Shown: positions 1 through 11,650 of the stretch, piece by piece
Layout: the number at the start of each line of letters is the position of its first letter
How positions within the stretch are numbered: the first letter of the stretch is position 1
Assembly (NCBI GenBank): GCA_003290165.1
Contig: QNQO01008328.1
Span: 248,001 to 312,000 of the forward strand
DNA length: 64,000 bases
Origin: Berberis thunbergii
Taxonomy: Eukaryota; Streptophyta; Magnoliopsida; Ranunculales; Berberidaceae
Direction of reading: 5' to 3'
The notes under the pieces: generated by a model
The model's input: only the letters and a program-made list of their open reading frames with translations
Database searches by the model: none
What the model was told of the DNA's origin: nothing
Program-made: the position numbers and the translations under genes

Positions 1-1842
1 ACACTTTACTAATTTAATTGATTCAGGATGCGCCAAAAAATGTTGGTGACTCTGTTCCCCTTATCAACAGTATTTCACTCTATGTAATTGTGTTACCTCA
101 ACAAGTGCAAAGTATGTTTCAAAGTCGTCCTGCCTTTTTGTTGTTCTGTCTTTATCCGACAAATTACATTGTAAATATTCTTCAATTTCGAGATATTATT
201 CGGATACATCTCTTTCAACCGAGACAAGATTTGGCGAGGGTTCACATCCTACTTTGCCATATTATGCACATATATCATCTCATCTTCATTTAATTTACCA
301 GCAAATGAATGACCAACAAGTGATTTTGCTCGAGGATGATTGTGGGTTCCACATTTCACTTGCAACATCCAATGGTCATTCTCTAGTGGGATCCCTCTCA
401 ACTGAAATGTGCAGTCACACTTGTTTGTACTTCTTGATCGAACATAATTCTGTAACCTTTTGTCTGGCTTCCCCCCATCCTTTCACAACCAAAATGAATC
501 ATTCCCTTATGTCTATGATTAATAAGTTTCGATTTAGTGATAATATTAACTATGTTATTATCCCTACCAATGCTTTGGACCCAAACTATCAACGCAGACC
601 TTAATGAGAATACCTAAAAAAATATACAATTTGCTAATAACAACATATTTATAACAATATCGCATGAAAACTGGTGAAAACGAAAATGCACAAACTATCT
701 TACCTTGTTCGTAACAAATAAGTGACCATCATTGAGTACCACTTCCATTGATCTTTCTTCACTATTAATGTCGCCACTTCCATCATCGAGTAACTTGACA
801 TCAACATTATCATCAGCATTATGCATGATGATTCATTTTATAATTAGTTTCATATATTAAATTAAAATTTTAATTTACTTAACAGCAAAATGGCGGTTAC
901 CTCTACATGGTTCGTCTCTGGGTTCTTAACATCGTTTATAGGCATGTCCATATTTATTATATCCATGAAAAATGCATATGCACCAATTCATCAAACACTT
1001 GTAAAAAAAAAAATACGATGCAAATTGACTTTGTTACCTCAATTGGAATGGATTATTCTTGCTCTTTAAATTGATCATATTCTTTACCCTCGTGTTCACT
1101 GTCATGACCCGATCCACATGAAACAATATTGTCTGCTCTGGGCCCAACCTAACTACCCGCATGGCTTTAAAACGAGTTGTGTCATGTAGATACAAACTCG
1201 TACATATATAGCACATCTCCATTCCTCACCCAGACAATGTGGGACTATAACACCGAGGTAGCCTGCCAGCCTCTGAGCCTGCCCACACTTGGTAGCCTAC
1301 CAGCCTCCGGAGCCCGCCCACACATGGAGCTGCCAGCCTCAGAGCCCGCCTACACAAGATAGCCCGTCAGCCTCAGATCCCGCCTACTCAGGGTGTTACA
1401 ATTCACCCCTTAGGGCCCAACCTCCTCGTTGGCACACTTCCGGCTGGGTCCGGCTCTGATACCATTCTGTCACTGCTTAACCACTCATCACACCTTTGAT
1501 GGGCTCTGAGGCTGACGGGCTACCTTGTGTGGGCTGGCTCTGAGGCTGACAGCTCCATGTGTGGGCGGGCTCAGGAGGCTGACATGCTACCAAGTGTGGG
1601 CTGGCTCAGAGGCTGGCAGACTACCTCGGTGTTATAGTCCCACATTGCCTGAGTGAGGGATGGAGATGTGCTATATATGTACGAGTTTGGATCTATATGA
1701 GACAACGCATTTTAAAGCGGTGTGGGTAGTTAGGTTAGGCCCAGAGCGGAAAATATTGTTTCATGTTGATCGGGTCGTGACATTCACCATTAAAATCTTC
1801 AATTCTAACATCATCAACTTCACTAAACTCATTCATTTTCAT
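1..1842 (-). pseudogene. Mutator-like (MULE/FAR1-type) transposase gene, N-terminal part, interrupted
   Basis: Minus-strand exons encode the N-terminal region typical of plant MULE transposases. The proposed start is ATG at 1840-1842. Exon pieces: 1783-1842 plus 1038-1099 (acidic), 901 to about 995, 704-826, and about 1-600, each ending at GT donors. The last exon shows an FGCER motif, then a CDC zinc-knuckle-like part, CGTHNHP, SLVGHSFAGKL, and NPRQILSRLKEMYPNN. This is the usual order before the DDE domain, which would lie left of the window. Lesions: TAA at 1053-1055, TAG at 249-251, and a frameshift near 425-445. The first exon is split by the 1100-1782 insertion. The MULE N-terminus is clear. 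Exon limits are my inference. Confidence 0.72.
1100..1782. mobile_element. TRIM-like element with inverted LTR halves
   Basis: This is a 683-bp insertion flanked by a perfect 5-bp repeat TTCAC (1095-1099 and 1783-1787). It begins TGTCATGACCCGATC and ends GATCGGGTCGTGACA. The left LTR-like half (1100-1400) runs TG to CA. A short centre (1401-1467) ends in GGCTCTGATACCA, the complement of a tRNA-Met primer-binding site. The right half (1468-1782) is an inverted copy of the left one over about 280 bp. Normal LTRs are direct repeats, so this one is rearranged. It lies in exon 1 of the MULE gene, and removing it together with one TTCAC restores an open frame across the join. Confidence 0.75.
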
Positions 1843-3940
1843 ATAATAAAATCAATCTAAGTTCCTCCAAGGGGAATGTAGTGGAATGCAAGGAAGAAAT
1901 AGAGGAATGCAATCGAGGAGGGAGAGATAGGGAAGAGGTGAGGACGAGGAAGCTGCGAGGAAGATGAGTTTGTTTGCCGAGCTTTGAACGAGATGTAGTA
2001 AGGAAATGAGGAGATCGAGGGATTTTTGCGATTTTGGGGGTTTAGGTTTGCCAAATTATTTGGGTGGTGTGGGTAAGTAAAAAAAATAACCGAATGGTGA
2101 TGTGAGACAATATATATGGTGGTGTGGAGTAATCGCTGCCTTTGCTAAATCAACTTAAGTAATTTGGCCATGTGCCAAGATATTTTGTGTGTTTTCAGAG
2201 TTGATTAATTAATGAGGGGGTTGAAAATGGACGCTCTAAGTTGGATTTTGATGTGGCTTCGCATTTGAAATAACTTTTTCTGTGAAAGTTTTATTTTCTT
2301 TAATTTTAGTTTATTGTTGTTGTTGTTATTGTGATTGTTAAAAGTGAATCACTTGTGTAGAAAAGATAAGAACTCATTAAGCAAGGTTTTTCAAATTGTG
2401 AGTTGGATTTCATTTTTTATTTTTATTTTTTTTGGTGAAGAAACAAGTCAAAAATAATGAAGCAACAGACAAAAATATGTGGAAGAGAGAGAGATAAAAG
2501 GAGGCATAATATGTGGCGATTGAGCAATTGCTGTGGAGGTGGTTTGTTGTAGAAAGTTTCAACAAATACTGTGGAGGGAGTTTTCTTATACTAATTGAAA
2601 ACTAAGCACTGGGGCAAACAAACAAACTATGTATTGGAGTGCATATCTTGAGGGTCTACTGTCACTCAAGCTGAAATACACATTATTCCATACATTGCCA
2701 CACTCCACACATTGTTTTAATCAAGTTGAAACCATCTGATGATGGAAATAGGTGGCTTAGTAACTCCTATTTGTTCCATCAAACTAATACTCATTATTTC
2801 TAACACAAATCTGCACATTTACTCAAATTTTCAGCTAAAATGGAGCAACGAAAGATATAATTCATATGCAAGATTGTTCATATTTGAATTAATACACATT
2901 ATTCTTGAATAATCCAAACATTTCAGCTGAAACAAGGTAGTGAAGCATAGTCCAGCTCCAACTTTGTCCAAATGTTATTTTTGATGAATAATTCATGTGC
3001 AACCATTAAATTCCGTTGGTAAGTTCGAAATTTGGACTTGCAGGTGCCATATGACTCAAGTCTTATCAGCAGAGCCAGCGCATGTTGGCAGAGTTTGAAG
3101 GGTGACCACGGGTTTTATTGGATTTTATAATTAACTAAATGAGTTACACATGGTTTAACCATGGACTTATGACATCTTTATTCATTATAATAATCAATAG
3201 TGACAAATTAAAACTACCTTGACTAATTACATGGTTGAAACATGAGTTACACATGTTCGTTACTCGATGTATTTTTATGCAATTAATAAATATTTTAAGA
3301 AATGCAAATACCACAACTTTTGAATAAGGATATTTTACATGGTAGATAATATCTCACCCTAAAATACTTCAAACCAATGAAAAATAGTTAGTGAGAACCA
3401 TTAGATGTTTACTACGAAAACAAACTTGAGAATGAGAAGAAAAAAATGGAAAATAAATTACTTTTATTTATTTGTTTTTTAAGATACGCTGCTAGTTAGG
3501 CACTTTTCATGGAATGATGTCAATTGTTAGTAAAATATTTTCACTCATCAGCTTAGTTATGAGCAGAAATATAATGTTTATATATGAGCATGATTTATTA
3601 TCTAAATGAACAAATATAATATCACATTTTAAATGTCAGCTTTATAAATTAGGTGTCAGACAATCTTGCTCCGACTTCACGCTCTAGCGACTAAGCTTCT
3701 AAAGGTGTTAAGTTCTTTTCTATCCATTATGAAATTCACTTAAATAATAATTTAGTTATAGGTAAGGTGATGTTGGGACATAATCTCCAAGTTGGTAAGC
3801 TTCATAACCTAAAGTCTAATCTAAGCTAGTATAAACAATGAGAACTGAAGTCAATACCCTAAGAAATTAGGTTGGCTAAGATTTCAAAAAAAAAAAAGTT
3901 CTAAATTTTAGTATTATCAAACTTGCTTCGTTTTTTAGAG
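1843..3940. other. AT-rich intergenic DNA, no gene recognised
   Basis: No convincing coding sequence is seen. The part at 1860-2160, upstream of the MULE transposase start, resembles 40.9-41.2 kb in its GGTGGTG and TAATCGYTGCCTTT motifs. It may be a terminal or 5' untranslated part of the same transposon family. The rest is simple AT-rich sequence. Confidence 0.4.
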
Positions 3941-5175
3941 TTATTTTGACTTCGGGATCCATTTGATTTATCATAATTAAGTGTGAAGTCCATTGTGAAA
4001 CTATTTCAATTTTGGGTCTAAAATAGCACAGCCGTATCAGTTAACTTGTGTTGACCAACCTATCGATTTTGAAATTCATTTGGTTTATCATAATTGGACT
4101 TAAGGTCTATTTGTAAGGGTATTAGTGTATTGCACGTGTTGTTGGTGCCAAAGAAGGTGGATCGTGGCAATAGGTCAAACTCAGTTAAAATTTTAAACAA
4201 TTAAGAAAAAACACATTTTAAAACCGCCACAATCAATCCTCCAAAAACTTTAATATTGAGAATAATTACGACGTGACGTGCATTAGATTACAATTATTAT
4301 TTTTTTGAAAAAATGCATATTTAAAACTTTAAGAGTTTGTATTAATGATTGGTTTCATCTAGAAGATCTTCAAAAATGCATTTGGGTTTACTAAAATTGA
4401 CAACTACGTAGAAAATTATGACGATTTGCATTTAAATTTAAATAAATTAATTAAAACACAAAATTTCATCTACCACATATGCTCTCCACCAACTTTTTCA
4501 TTTTTTTGTTTATTTTCTTTGCCCTTCTACTTGCAACTTATTTAAAAACATGTCATTATTGATAATAAATTTCCACCATCAACATTTTTCCCAACTTTCA
4601 ATCCTAACCTTCTTTTATCTCCAACCCCAAACACCATTTTGATTTATAGGATAGACTAGTGTGTCCCCCCGTGTCGTTGGCCCGATATTTTTTTTTATAA
4701 ACCTCATGACATGCCAACCTGTCAGTGCCTACGTCACCATGAATACTCACTTTGCCCAAGAAAACATAATGTCACTCATTTCACAATATAAAATATAAAA
4801 TGGAAATTACACATAGTCAAATATTAAAGAACACCCAACTGTAAATTTATGTGTAGAAATCACAATAAAAATAAATAAAAGTAAACTTATATTTGAAAGA
4901 TGAGAAATTGAAAGTGGGAGAGATGAAAAAGTGTAAATGATTGTAAAGAGAAATTGAAAGACAAGAAATTGAAAGTGGAAGAGATATTAAAATATGAGAA
5001 ACTGTCTAGGATCGTTAGATCTTTATGATTTGGAATATAGAACTTTTTTGTTTAAGGATTGATCAAAGCAAGTCAACTGGGTTTACTATGCCATTTAGAC
5101 CCAGATTGAAATAATTTTTTAAATGGACCACAAACTCAATTACGATAAACCAAATAAATCCCTAAGTCAAAATAA
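3941..5175. mobile_element. Non-autonomous DNA transposon with long TIRs
   Basis: The ends are diverged inverted repeats of about 130 bp. 3941 onward reads TTATTTTGACTTCGGGAT, and the reverse complement of the right end reads TTATTTTGACTTAGGGAT. Similarity continues to a shared GGGTCTAAA and GTTGACTTG/GTTAACTTG region. Inside, near 4066-4115, part of the TIR is repeated. The core at 4300-4640 resembles 38170-38500, so it is a dispersed repeat. No transposase was found and no clear target duplication. Long TIRs suggest a Mutator-type element, but the superfamily is not proven. Confidence 0.5.
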
Positions 5176-5212
5176 TTTTTTTAATAGTTATTGGAGAAAT
5201 GCTACTTAAAAT

Positions 5213-5827
5213 CAATGTTCTGGGTGGCGAGCAGGTACCTAGCGCCCAAGGGCCTAGGCGGGTGCCTAGGCAATTTTAGGTTTTTTCTATTATAACTTTA
5301 ATCATTTACAAAAGTTAAGCATAATACCTTGTCAATTACATCTAATTAATGTCAAGATACATATGCAAAATTTATAAACATGAAAAATTAACAATCAGGA
5401 ACAAAATTTATTAAAATTCAAATGACTGAAGCTGGTAATGATGGGTACTTTATACAAATTTGAATTTGTGGACAAATATCCAAACCTGCTCTTTTATTTT
5501 TCTTCAAATTGCATGAATGACCTCAGTCATGTTTGATAAAATCTACATTACTAAAATTGGTACCGGCAGATCCTTTGAGAATTTCATTAAGTAATCATCA
5601 TTTGCTACATTCAGACATATACTAAATAAAAAATAATTAAATTGTTTCTTTCCAAAAAAGTGGAAAGAAAAATAAAATAAGAACACAATCAACCTTATTA
5701 AAAATAAAAAAAATAAAAAAAATAAAAACACGCCCAGAACTCGCCTAGGTGCCTACCTGAATTTTCACCCCGCCCAGCCGTTAATTTGGGAATTTCTCTA
5801 ACACTTAGGCCGTTTTTTAGAACATTG
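5213..5827. mobile_element. hAT-type MITE
   Basis: This 615-bp element has terminal inverted repeats CAATGTTCT / AGAACATTG. It is flanked by a perfect 8-bp target duplication CTTAAAAT (5205-5212 and 5828-5835), the length expected for hAT. Subterminal sequence is rich in CCTAGGCG-type motifs on both sides. No transposase is encoded. A related CCTAGGCG-rich stretch lies in an intron of the SINAT-like gene near 42.3-42.56 kb. Confidence 0.8.
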
Positions 5828-6012
5828 CTTAAAATGTGCATCGAAACACAATGTTAATACACAAAGATCCAATTAATAACTAGCCATTTTATATTTATTC
5901 AAAATTAATCAAACATAAGATTAATACATAAAATGCCATCAATAGCCTTGTTATACTTAAAAAATTTAATATGTCAAAAATTTTAAATGGGGATAAATTT
6001 GCAAACCCCAAT

Positions 6013-6176
6013 TCTAGGCTGTTAGGCTTTATAGTCACTTTTTTGTCAAGTTTTGGATTTTTTTACACTTCTACCCCTTCTATATATAATGTGTGTGATT
6101 GTGTTTTAAAGAGAAGTAGAAGTGTAAAAAAGTCGAAGCCTGATTAAAAAATGGCTTTAAAGTTTGGTTGCCTAGA
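6013..6176. mobile_element. Foldback MITE, copy 1
   Basis: The arms of an imperfect hairpin start TCTAGGC and end GCCTAGA and pair over about 65 bp, including TTTTTTACACTTCTAC and its complement. The loop near 6075-6115 (TGTG.TTGTGTTTTAAAGA) matches the loop of the hairpin at 40291-40448, so these are two copies of one MITE family. Confidence 0.65.
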
Positions 6177-6538
6177 CAAACTCATTTGCAAAATATGGTG
6201 TTAGTTAATCTCAAGGCCTTAAGGTGTAGGGAGTTGAACTTTTCTAGGAGTTGCAATCATCTTGGCTTAAATTTTTTTTAAAAATAATAAAAACAATTCC
6301 ATAAGTTTTGCTATATAAACAAAGATTGTAACAAGTTGATCCAGATCAACAAATGATATTCTTAAAAAAACACAAACACACTCAATTAGCAGTCATGTGT
6401 ACAACTTGTCTACAATTTCCTTTCTGATCCATGCATATACTTGACAAGACTCAATAATTTAACAACTAACGCAAGAGTTCAATTAACTACCTTGACTAAA
6501 TTACTTTTCCGCATAATTAGCAGAGGTGGAATACAAAC

Positions 6539-6850
6539 TCACATAAATTTGTAGAGTAACAAAAAGAGTAGAAGTAGTAGTAAAGATCCAAAACCAAAGC
6601 CATCTGCATCATCAGAGCTTATTGAGCTACTTGGTTGTGCAGAAAACGTGTTGAATGAAGGGAAGAATGGACTGACAAAGTGAATCACCAAAAGGATTAA
6701 AACAGGGACTATGAAGACCAAGGAGAAAAGTATATCTTGTAGTTGAAAGAGAAGAGGGAAATTATCAAGCAATATTGGACCACATATGGCTATTCCCAGA
6801 ACCCCCACCATTAGAGATGGGATCAATGGTGAAGGGCCACTACTTCTCAT
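6539..6850 (-). CDS. Small predicted transmembrane protein (103 aa)
   Basis: This uninterrupted single-exon ORF encodes 103 residues. Residues 9-26 and about 33-61 are strongly hydrophobic (IPSLMVGVLGIAICGPIL; then LQDILFSLVFIVPVLILLV). A serine/acidic linker (SSSISSDDADG) follows, then a hydrophobic Leu-rich tail. Two membrane passes, possibly three, are likely. The start is chosen because a TATA box and a pyrimidine-rich leader lie just upstream and no earlier in-frame ATG is evident. It resembles small plant membrane proteins of unknown function, but I cannot name a family. It is the only non-transposon gene here that looks intact. Low-complexity hydrophobic ORFs can arise by chance. Confidence 0.6.
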   Translation of the reverse strand: MRSSGPSPLIPSLMVGVLGIAICGPILLDNFPLLFQLQDILFSLVFIVPVLILLVIHFVSPFFPSFNTFSAQPSSSISSDDADGFGFGSLLLLLLFLLLYKFM

Positions 6851-6916
6851 TTTGTTGAAGAAGAATGGGTGGATGGAAATGTGATAGCGAGGAAGAGATG
6901 GTGGTGGTAGTAGTAG

Positions 6917-6923
6917 ATTTATA
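6917..6923 (-). promoter_or_regulatory. TATA box of the small membrane-protein gene
   Basis: TATAAAT on the minus strand lies about 67 bp upstream of the ATG at 6850. It is followed by a CT- and CAC-rich leader typical of plant 5' untranslated regions. Confidence 0.5.
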
Positions 6924-6929
6924 TTCAGT

Positions 6930-8300
6930 TGTTTGCTTTGATGATGTAGCCATGATTTGGAATTTTTTTCTTCTTCTTAATTTGGTTGTTTTGACCCTTG
7001 GTTTTTGTAGGGTTATTCAAGACCCCTGTATGCTATAATGGAGTGGGAGTTGGTTTTTCTATCCATGTTGCATATGGAAATAGAACAAAAGAACTTAGAA
7101 ATAGCAATATAATTGTTTAAGAGAATGCCAAATTAGTGGATATAATGTTATTCCCTTGTTGAATATAGAATTGTTGCTGTCATAGTTCATGATTTTGTTT
7201 GATTGGAAGATGACACATGGGTTGGTTCATTGAAGCTAATGATGGGTGAACAAAACTAGGCTCTACCTATTGTCTATTCAATAAATTTTACGTTCAGCTT
7301 ACCAAATTTAATACTTTATCATCTACACGACTAAACTTGAAGAAGTGGAAGATCAAACATAAAACTTTTCATGGCACATGAAGAGCAGCCAATAAGGATG
7401 AAACTTGGCACATGTTATGGGACCATTTTGAGTTACAATTGTAGACTGTCACTCCAGAGGATTGTTTTGTTGTTTAATTTTTTTTTGTATTTAGTTAGTT
7501 TAATTTTAAGTTAGAAGGCCTACCCTATCCAACTTTTATTAAATAGTTTTGTTATATTGACTTTGGGAAGGGATGCATCACTGTTTTTGTTTTTTTGTTT
7601 TGGAAGGTGAGTAGAGTTTTTAAGGGGAATAAACCCACACAGTTCTAACCACTAGGCCATAACACCCTTGGCTGTTTTTTGTTTTTAACAAAGGTGGTTA
7701 TATAATAAGTCCTTATTGATGATGATATCTCGCGGAGGACATCAAATTGGGTTTTTCGATATTTGAATATCTCGAGATTTAGTATAATATATAGTCACTT
7801 GAAGTATTTTATTATTATTATCAATTATGGTTTATCTGCTATGCATGACTGACTATCTACCTCAACAAATTAATGGTTCGTGTGTTTGACTTGTCTATAA
7901 TTCTGATTCTACAATATCTCCATAGTAGGATATCTCTAGAGTACTCAACATAATGTGATGATAGCCGATACATGTGATCTTTGAACCATGTTTTGTTAAT
8001 TAATCTAGATTTGAAAAGGATGTAAAGTTTGAACTTTTTCTTCCCTCAATGACTTCTAAAAATTTTCCTTGTGGAATCCACACAAGGGGATCTACTGGCA
8101 TGGTTGAGCAAACGTATATCTGTTTGCATGGACATTTCAGAAAGTGGGTGATCCAAGTTGATTTCTTTTATTCTTGGTTTTGTCTTTAAACAAGATTCTA
8201 GGCCATTTGATTTCTACCAAATGACAAATCGACCAAGTTGATGCGGCTTCCAAAGAGTTGGGTAGCAGAGTTGCAAAAGGAGCACCTATCCTCCGAAACC
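6930..8300. other. AT-rich intergenic DNA, nothing recognised
   Basis: No coding, RNA or clear repeat feature was recognised, apart from short poly-T tracts near 7480 and 7590. Confidence 0.35.
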
Positions 8301-8305
8301 ATGCA

Positions 8306-8342
8306 GAGTTCAAACCCGCCACAAGTCTCACCAGCTGAGCCA
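8306..8342 (-). repeat. SINE-like tRNA-derived Pol III box A/B pair
   Basis: The minus strand has a box A match TGGCTCAGCTGG (8331-8342) and a box B-like GGGTTTGAACTC (8306-8317), the arrangement at the head of tRNA-derived SINEs. The SINE body probably runs left towards 8160, with neither end defined. An overlapping minus ORF (8137-8493) shows no protein family and is better explained by this. The box A to box B distance is shorter than in a real tRNA gene, so it is not a tRNA. Confidence 0.4.
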
Positions 8343-10192
8343 GCCCAGCAACACCCATTGGTGTGCAGTTGAAGGATGAGCACAGCTTCTGATAAATTGC
8401 CACTGAACCAAGCAAGGAGGCAGAGAAGTGAAGTAGAAGTAGTAGATGATCATCCAATTCTCTTTTTTTTAAGATTCTTTCGTCCCTCCCCAAATCATTC
8501 AGTTATTGTGTAAGGAGAGAAAATCAAGAAATTAACTAAAATTTACCAGTGCTTATTGAAAAATGAGTTGTGCAAACATGCCCAAACCAACAGAACTCTT
8601 CTTTGCAGACTACATAACCTCTTCCTTCATGGGGACTCATTATAATTACGCTTAATGTGTTCATAGAGTATAGTTGGTTCCGCATTCACATGAAAATTAT
8701 GCAATGGTGCAGTCTTTATAAATTTTTTTCTTTTTCTTTTTTAACGATTGGAAGAGATACCAGGCTAGTACATTGTATCCCTCGGTCTTTCTATTTACTG
8801 GGTTTTATTCCATTTCAAAAATTACAACCAAAACTATTTAAGGGGTTCACATATATTTCAATCACATTGAGCTGTAAGAGAGACACAATATAATGTTTTC
8901 TCTCGCCCAACAAACCAAACAAGCATGGATTATTCAAGAATTGTAAATTACTTTAAACATTTTTCAGACTGTTGAACTAGTAGCAATAGACTAAACATGC
9001 CGATAACTTTAGATGGCTCTCACCTCATACTCATGGGAGATTCTTAGAGGTGAGTCCTTTGAAACTGGCTCTGTTCGGACCATAGCTCCAGTTTAACTGT
9101 CCCTGTTCCCCAGTGGATCAAACACTTGTGAACCTCATCAACATTGAACCGGTTCACCAATCCCAAACCTCTATCAACTAGCATCCATTCTCCTGAAAAA
9201 CATAGCAAATCAATTATGACAAAATATAAGGTGAAACGTGATGGTACTGGTCAACAGAGTCAGTCTCACATCCTCGGGAATCAGGACCAGAACCTAAGCG
9301 TGATACCCCAATACCTAGGTTGAATCAAATTTTCAGCATAACTCTCTTCTTTGCTTTGGAGATTAGAGGAATTCGCTAGAGCTCATTAACGTATCTCAAT
9401 TTTTAGCAAACCAAGTAAAATTTTGGTGTTGTGTGATAGCATTACCATTATTTTTGAATTCATATATTGCCCAACAAGGTAACCACCATATTCAAAATTT
9501 TAAGCCTAGTCTGAATGAATAGTCAACGTTTGAATGTTCTCTATTCTCTAGTATCATTAGCCCTATGAGATGAATACTAACTTCCTAATAACCAAATGGC
9601 ATGTATGGAAGGGCTCCGTTATTGGATACACAAGGTCATCAGATAAGCATGAGTTTAATATTGAAATCAATAAGATTATGAAATGAAAATTACCATTGGG
9701 TCAAAGATCCTCTTCAAATGACTGTCAGCAGACTCGGGCCCTACTTCATGCGTAGACATGGGCGGATTCACGGCTTAGATAAGGGGGCTTAGGTTTTGTA
9801 AAAAATTCATTAAAGTAGTTAAAATTTCACTATTGCCTCCTTTTGAAATTTTATATTGCCCCCCTTGAAATTTCATACTGCTCCCTCTTATAAAAAAAAA
9901 ACATCATAAATCCCAAATCACAAGAGAAACCGAGCCTCTTGCGTCTGCGTCTGCACTTGCGTATTGCGATATCTTCTTCAGTTCTTCTTCATCTCTGTCT
10001 GAAACAGGTGAGTTTATGTTCTTATTTCTGCATCTCCGACTTGTTGATTCTATGCCCTGGTCTTGCAATAAAAATTTCGATAAATTTATGAAACCTAAAT
10101 TCCTGAATTTAATATAGTTTTTCATGTCAACCGATTTAGAGATTCTCCATCTAATATTACAACTAACAAGAAAAGAAGAAACAATGACAAAC

Positions 10193-10320
10193 CTACATGT
10201 CCGATGAATGTTGTGTCAATCAAAAAAGCAATTGGATTAGCTGCTACAGCCATTGCAGCAGGCAATACAATATGAAATATCTCCAAGCCAATCTCATCCT
10301 TCTTGAAAACAATCTCACAA
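10193..10320 (-). pseudogene. Captured MATE transporter exon fragment
   Basis: The minus frame reads KKDEIGLEIFHIVLPAAM followed by AVAANPIAFLIDTTFIGHVG. This is the N-terminal membrane segment of plant MATE efflux carriers of the plastid/FRD3-like group (DELGLEI..ALPAALALAADPI..L.DTAFVGH.G from general family knowledge). The exon ends at a GT donor (10193/10192) exactly after the conserved GH(V/I)G. Nothing of the remaining transporter is present. It lies inside the hAT element, so it was probably captured from a functional gene elsewhere. It cannot make a transporter. Confidence 0.75.
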
Positions 10321-10963
10321 TAAGCCTTAATGATCTTTCTATAAAAGCCAAAAAAAAAATGCTTTATATAAAATGTTACTAAGCAATCAATCAAACACTC
10401 AAAGACAAACACACCCCATACACACCATATGTACACATTCCACACTACACACATAGTGACATACATAACATGTTTGCAATGTACAGAAAAATTGAAATTT
10501 TTATGTTGTATATCTCCATCTAGGGGTGGGCATCCCATCCCGCGATCCCGTTCCCGTCCCGATCCCGTCCCGTCCCGATTTTTCCGGGTCTTAATGGGAT
10601 TGAATAATTTCATCTCGATCCCGTCCCGTCCCGATTTAGAATGGGATGGGATGGGATGAAGATTTTCAATCCCGCCAATCCCGTCCCGTCCCGAACTAAT
10701 TTTTTAATATTAATTATTAATATTTTTATTTACTTATTTATTTATTTTATTAACATTTGCATAAAATGTTCAGGCTTCCAGCAGGCCCAGCAAATTCATG
10801 GACTCATGATCTTCCTAGTCAAATTCATCTGTATCGTTGTGACGTTCTAAAATTGTCTACCTACTATTAACCTTTGATGTATATTTGAAACTTAAACTAC
10901 TTATATAAAATATGCAACTGTTTTTTTCTTTGGTTTTTTTTTCGTTGGAAAAGGACTTTTATA

Positions 10964-11047
10964 ATCCATCCAAATCTAAGAATATGTTCGATTCACTGGC
11001 TGGTTATCCATCCAAATCTAAGAATATGTTCGATTCACTGGCTGGTT
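10964..11047. repeat. Tandem 42-bp duplication
   Basis: Two directly adjacent identical 42-bp units, 10964-11005 and 11006-11047, lie inside the nested hAT-like element. Confidence 0.9.
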
Positions 11048-11587
11048 GGTTTACAAAATGAATCAATGTAGCTTTTTATCTCAATAATGTCAATTTCAGA
11101 GAAGAGATGATGGATAAGGGCACTTTCTGAGCACCTGTTACATACTAGAACCCTTTGTGTGAAGTCATTTTCTAACTCCATATTGGAGATAGACCACAGC
11201 ATGGCATGAATGATCCAATATCAAAGGATAGATAGCATTCATGATTTGTATAGCATTCTCACTGAAACAGGTTAAACAATTAGATTAAGGTCACTCTTAA
11301 GCTAAGGTTAATTTAGTGCTCGACTAGAATGTTGTGATTGGAATGTCAAGAAGCTATGAACACCATATACAAGTATTACTGTTGGTAGTTATGTTTTGTA
11401 TAATCACAGTTTCTGACCTCTTTTTATTTCTTGCATGGCATTCACAAATGATGAAATCGAACAGACCCAAATGGTAAGCTCTTTTATTCTATATATTTAT
11501 ACGTTTATTGCCATATTATTCTTATGATTCTGTTAACAATCTTTGGTTTGCTTGTTTGATTTCTATTGGAAAAACAGGTCCCATGTA

Positions 11588-11650
11588 TTACGTTTATTTC
11601 CATATTTATACGTTTATTTCCATATTATACGTTTATTTCCATATTTGATA
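11588..11650. repeat. Short tandem repeat TACGTTTATTTCCATAT
   Basis: Three consecutive, slightly variable copies of TACGTTTATTTCCATAT lie inside the nested hAT-like element. Confidence 0.7.

Noticed and set aside
8306..8342. True tRNA gene
   Set aside because: The A-B spacing is too short, and no acceptor stem or anticodon arm can be folded.
8137..8493. 118-codon minus ORF as a protein gene
   Set aside because: It overlaps a Pol III box A/B pair and shows no protein family. A SINE-like origin explains it better.
10537..10690. CCCGT arrays as a CRISPR or minisatellite array
   Set aside because: There are no spacers of constant length, and the arrays are mirrored next to hAT TIRs, so they are subterminal repeats.
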